A DNA stretch of 7,873 bases. Origin: PWND01 sp964601515 (GTDB lineage Bacteria > Bacteroidota > Bacteroidia > Bacteroidales > UBA7960). The notes below the pieces were generated by a model. The model had not been told where the DNA came from. It saw only the letters and a list, made by a program, of their open reading frames with translations, and ran no database searches. Shown in pieces: positions 6,093 to 7,873 of this stretch (its first letter is position 1; each line of letters starts with the position of its first letter). The stretch spans positions 1 to 7,873 of the forward strand of contig CAZRNU010000136.1 in NCBI GenBank assembly GCA_964601515.1, given 5' to 3'. The translations under genes and the position numbers were made by a program.

Positions 6093-7145
6093 ATGCGCAT
6101 ATTTCTTGATTTAGGCCATCCTGCGCATGTTCATTACATTAAGAACTTCTATGCTATAATGCTTGAGAAAGGGCATGAATTCTTTATTACAGCTCGTGAT
6201 AAAGATTGTACTCATGCTCTTTTAAGGCACTATAGAATTCCTTTTTACAGCAGGGGAAAGGGTGGTAAAAATTTATTTACCAAAGGGCTGTATTTGATAA
6301 AAACGGATATTAAACTTTTTGGTTTGGCAAAAAAGTTTAACCCCGATGTTTTCTTAAGCTTCTGTAGCCCTTATGCTGCGCATGCTGCTGCGCTATGCGG
6401 AAAAACATCAGTTGTGCTCGATGATACCGAAAAAAACAAATTCATTCAACTGATGTATAGGCCGTTTACTCAAAAAATTCTTACTCCTGATTGCTATATG
6501 CAATCTCTTGGTAAAAAACAGATTAAATTTCCATCATACCTTGAAATGTTTTATCTACATCCGAATAGGTTTACACCCGATCCATCAGTTCTTAAAGAAC
6601 TTGAAGTTGAAGAGAAAGATAAGTTTTTTATTTTAAGATTTGTGTCATTGCATGCTAGTCACGATATCGGTAACAAAGGAATTAGCCTTGAACACAAGAT
6701 AAGAATCGTAAATCGCCTTAAGGAATACGGCAAAGTGTTTATTTCGGCCGAAAACTCTATCCCCTATGAACTCTCAAAGTTTGCCTTTCCGCTTGCACCC
6801 GACAAACTGCACCATGCTTTATACTACTCTCATATGTTGTTCGGTGAAAGCGCCACTATGGCTTCTGAGGCGGCTGTTCTTGGCACTCCGGCGATTTATG
6901 TAAATAAGGATGGAAGAGGATATACATTTGAGGAAGAAAAAAAATATAATCTGGTCAGCAATTTTTCTGATGATTTAAATGGTCAGGAAAATGCCATGGA
7001 AAAGGCAATTCAGATTGCTTCCGACAATTTGTATAAAATAAACCTTCAAAAAAACAATGAGAGATTAATAAATGATAAGACAGATCTTACAGAATGGCTT
7101 ATTAAATATGTTGAAACGCAATTCGGAGCAAGCATCAATTCATAA
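6093..7145 (+). CDS. DUF354 family protein, GT-B-like glycosyltransferase candidate
   Basis: This 350-residue cytoplasmic protein belongs to the DUF354 family, whose members share the two-Rossmann GT-B layout with WecB and MurG. The N-terminal signature FLDLGHPAHVHYIKNF (4-19) is diagnostic, with GHPAHVHY forming a nucleotide-sugar-type loop. The middle has KFNPDVFLSFCSPYAAHAA (81-99) and VVLDDTEKN (107-115). The C-terminal domain carries GESATMASEAAVLGTPAIYV (251-270), which resembles the donor-binding glycine-rich loop of GT-B enzymes. It has no signal or membrane segment. DUF354 genes are commonly found next to UDP-GlcNAc 2-epimerase genes in surface-polysaccharide loci (recollection), as here. 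The 31-base gap to the preceding gene has no promoter-like site, so the two are probably one operon. The reaction is not known; glycosyl transfer is an inference from the fold. Confidence 0.87.
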   Translation: MRIFLDLGHPAHVHYIKNFYAIMLEKGHEFFITARDKDCTHALLRHYRIPFYSRGKGGKNLFTKGLYLIKTDIKLFGLAKKFNPDVFLSFCSPYAAHAAALCGKTSVVLDDTEKNKFIQLMYRPFTQKILTPDCYMQSLGKKQIKFPSYLEMFYLHPNRFTPDPSVLKELEVEEKDKFFILRFVSLHASHDIGNKGISLEHKIRIVNRLKEYGKVFISAENSIPYELSKFAFPLAPDKLHHALYYSHMLFGESATMASEAAVLGTPAIYVNKDGRGYTFEEEKKYNLVSNFSDDLNGQENAMEKAIQIASDNLYKINLQKNNERLINDKTDLTEWLIKYVETQFGASINS

Positions 7146-7226
7146 ATAATAACAAAAATGAAACAAGCGTGATTCGCTAATCATAAAAAACGGATGAAAA
7201 CTCTAAATTTTTTAAATGTATTTCAG

Positions 7227-7873
7227 ATGAAAAAGTTAATAATAGCGTCAGTTTTAATTTTAGGATGTTTTACAATCATACAAAAATCTTATGCAACAAC
7301 GGTTTTGTCGGAAAAAGCTGAAGTGTACTTACTTACTGCGAGCCCGGGGAATGAACTATACTCAGTGTTTGGGCATAGTGCAATTCTTATAGATGATCCT
7401 TACAATCAAATTGACAGAGTGTATAATTATGGCACATTTGATTTTAACACTCCGAATTTTTATATAAAGTTTATAAGAGGAAAACTCCACTATATGCTGT
7501 CTGTTGCTCCAATGCGATATTTTGAATATGAATACAGAATGTCGGGGAGGGGAGTGGTGCAACAAAAACTAAACTTAACGCCAGAAGAGAAGCAAAGGAT
7601 TTTTGAATTTCTTGAAGAAAACAAAAAGCCCGAAAACAAATACTATTTGTACGATTTTTTCTTTGATAATTGCGCCACAAGAATTAGGGATGTTTTTGAC
7701 AACTATGCAGAAATCAAATGGCACGAGTATCCTTACGATTTTGAGCAAACAACTCTTAGAGAGCTTGTTAGAAAATATGTAAACAACCTGAAATGGGAAA
7801 AATTTGGCGTTGATGTTGCACTCGGCATGCCTGTTGACAGAAAAGCCACAGCATGGGAATATATGTTTTTGCC
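7227..7873 (+). CDS. DUF4105 / Lnb-type periplasmic protein, 3' end cut by the window
   Basis: 215 codons are visible, open to the last base, so the C-terminal part is missing. A signal peptide is evident (MKK, hydrophobic core at about 4-18, cleavage near SYA, residue 23). The following domain matches DUF4105, the N-terminal periplasmic domain of Lnb, the Bacteroides lipoprotein N-acyltransferase. Features seen are LLTASPGNELYSVFGHSAI (35-53) with H50, VYNYGTFDFNTPNFYIKF (65-82) and FFFDNCATRIRD (144-155) with C149. The His/Cys pair is the expected thiol catalytic site. Family members of the Lnb type have membrane helices after this domain, which cannot be checked here. The ATG at 7227 is preferred because it begins a clean signal peptide; an in-frame ATG at 7194 would add 11 residues. 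The gap of 81 bases from the DUF354 gene has only a weak hairpin, so linkage to that operon is uncertain. Orthology to Lnb itself is not proven, as DUF4105 proteins also occur as paralogs. Confidence 0.87.
   Translation, partial: MKKLIIASVLILGCFTIIQKSYATTVLSEKAEVYLLTASPGNELYSVFGHSAILIDDPYNQIDRVYNYGTFDFNTPNFYIKFIRGKLHYMLSVAPMRYFEYEYRMSGRGVVQQKLNLTPEEKQRIFEFLEENKKPENKYYLYDFFFDNCATRIRDVFDNYAEIKWHEYPYDFEQTTLRELVRKYVNNLKWEKFGVDVALGMPVDRKATAWEYMFL

Noticed and set aside
7166..7178. Hairpin AGCG-TGATT-CGCT after the DUF354 gene as a terminator
   Set aside because: The stem is only 4 bp and the downstream bases are A-rich rather than T-rich.
7204..7211. TAAATTTT as a -7 box for the DUF4105 gene
   Set aside because: It lacks the final G of TAnnTTTG and has no -33 element at a suitable distance.
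7265..7268. Lipobox-like LILGC at residues 10-14 of the DUF4105 protein
   Set aside because: The residue before Gly is Leu, which is atypical, and hydrophobic residues continue past the Cys to a good signal peptidase I site at SYA.
7362..7680. Two reverse-strand open frames near the window end
   Set aside because: They are antisense to the DUF4105 gene, whose domain match is clear, and show no domain of their own.

Overview
The window reads as part of a Bacteroidota (Bacteroidales-like) chromosome. The reasons are low GC, genes without clear Shine-Dalgarno sites, TAnnTTTG-type promoter -7 boxes (best case 4916-4923), and a gene set typical of the phylum: a Wzi-family outer-membrane barrel, a 23S-IVS-type four-helix-bundle protein, and a DUF4105/Lnb protein. 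No rRNA, tRNA, CRISPR array or transposase gene was seen. All credible genes lie on the + strand. The exact genus cannot be told from the sequence.

Region 1 (1-1560) is loaded with repeats. A HDID-type polysaccharide deacetylase (158-970) has low-complexity AAAAGTTA sequence at both edges and a period-7 ACCCGAT array (735-788) inside its reading frame. A CTCCGTG repeat lies upstream. Next comes a small four-helix-bundle gene (1088-1468) bracketed by imperfect inverted repeats of about 20 bp (1023-1041 and 1471-1497). This layout recalls intervening sequences in 23S rRNA, but here it sits between protein genes.

Region 2 (1566-7145) is a surface-polysaccharide gene set. It holds a canonical non-hydrolysing UDP-GlcNAc 2-epimerase (WecB), a perfect 24-bp palindrome, a Wzi-like outer-membrane protein, a VanZ-like small membrane protein, a second WecB-fold protein that has lost most catalytic and UDP-binding residues, and a DUF354 GT-B-fold protein. 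WecB should supply UDP-ManNAc. Wzi-like proteins act in attaching or assembling capsule at the outer membrane. DUF354 proteins resemble glycosyltransferases. The deacetylase could trim N-acetyl sugars. The job of the degenerate epimerase is unknown.

Region 3 (7227 to the window end) is the start of a DUF4105/Lnb-type periplasmic protein with a His/Cys pair, cut by the window edge. It is probably a separate envelope function (lipoprotein N-acylation).

The items most worth a second look are the degenerate epimerase paralog, the four-helix-bundle gene inside inverted arms, and the heptamer array whose copy number would switch the deacetylase reading frame.
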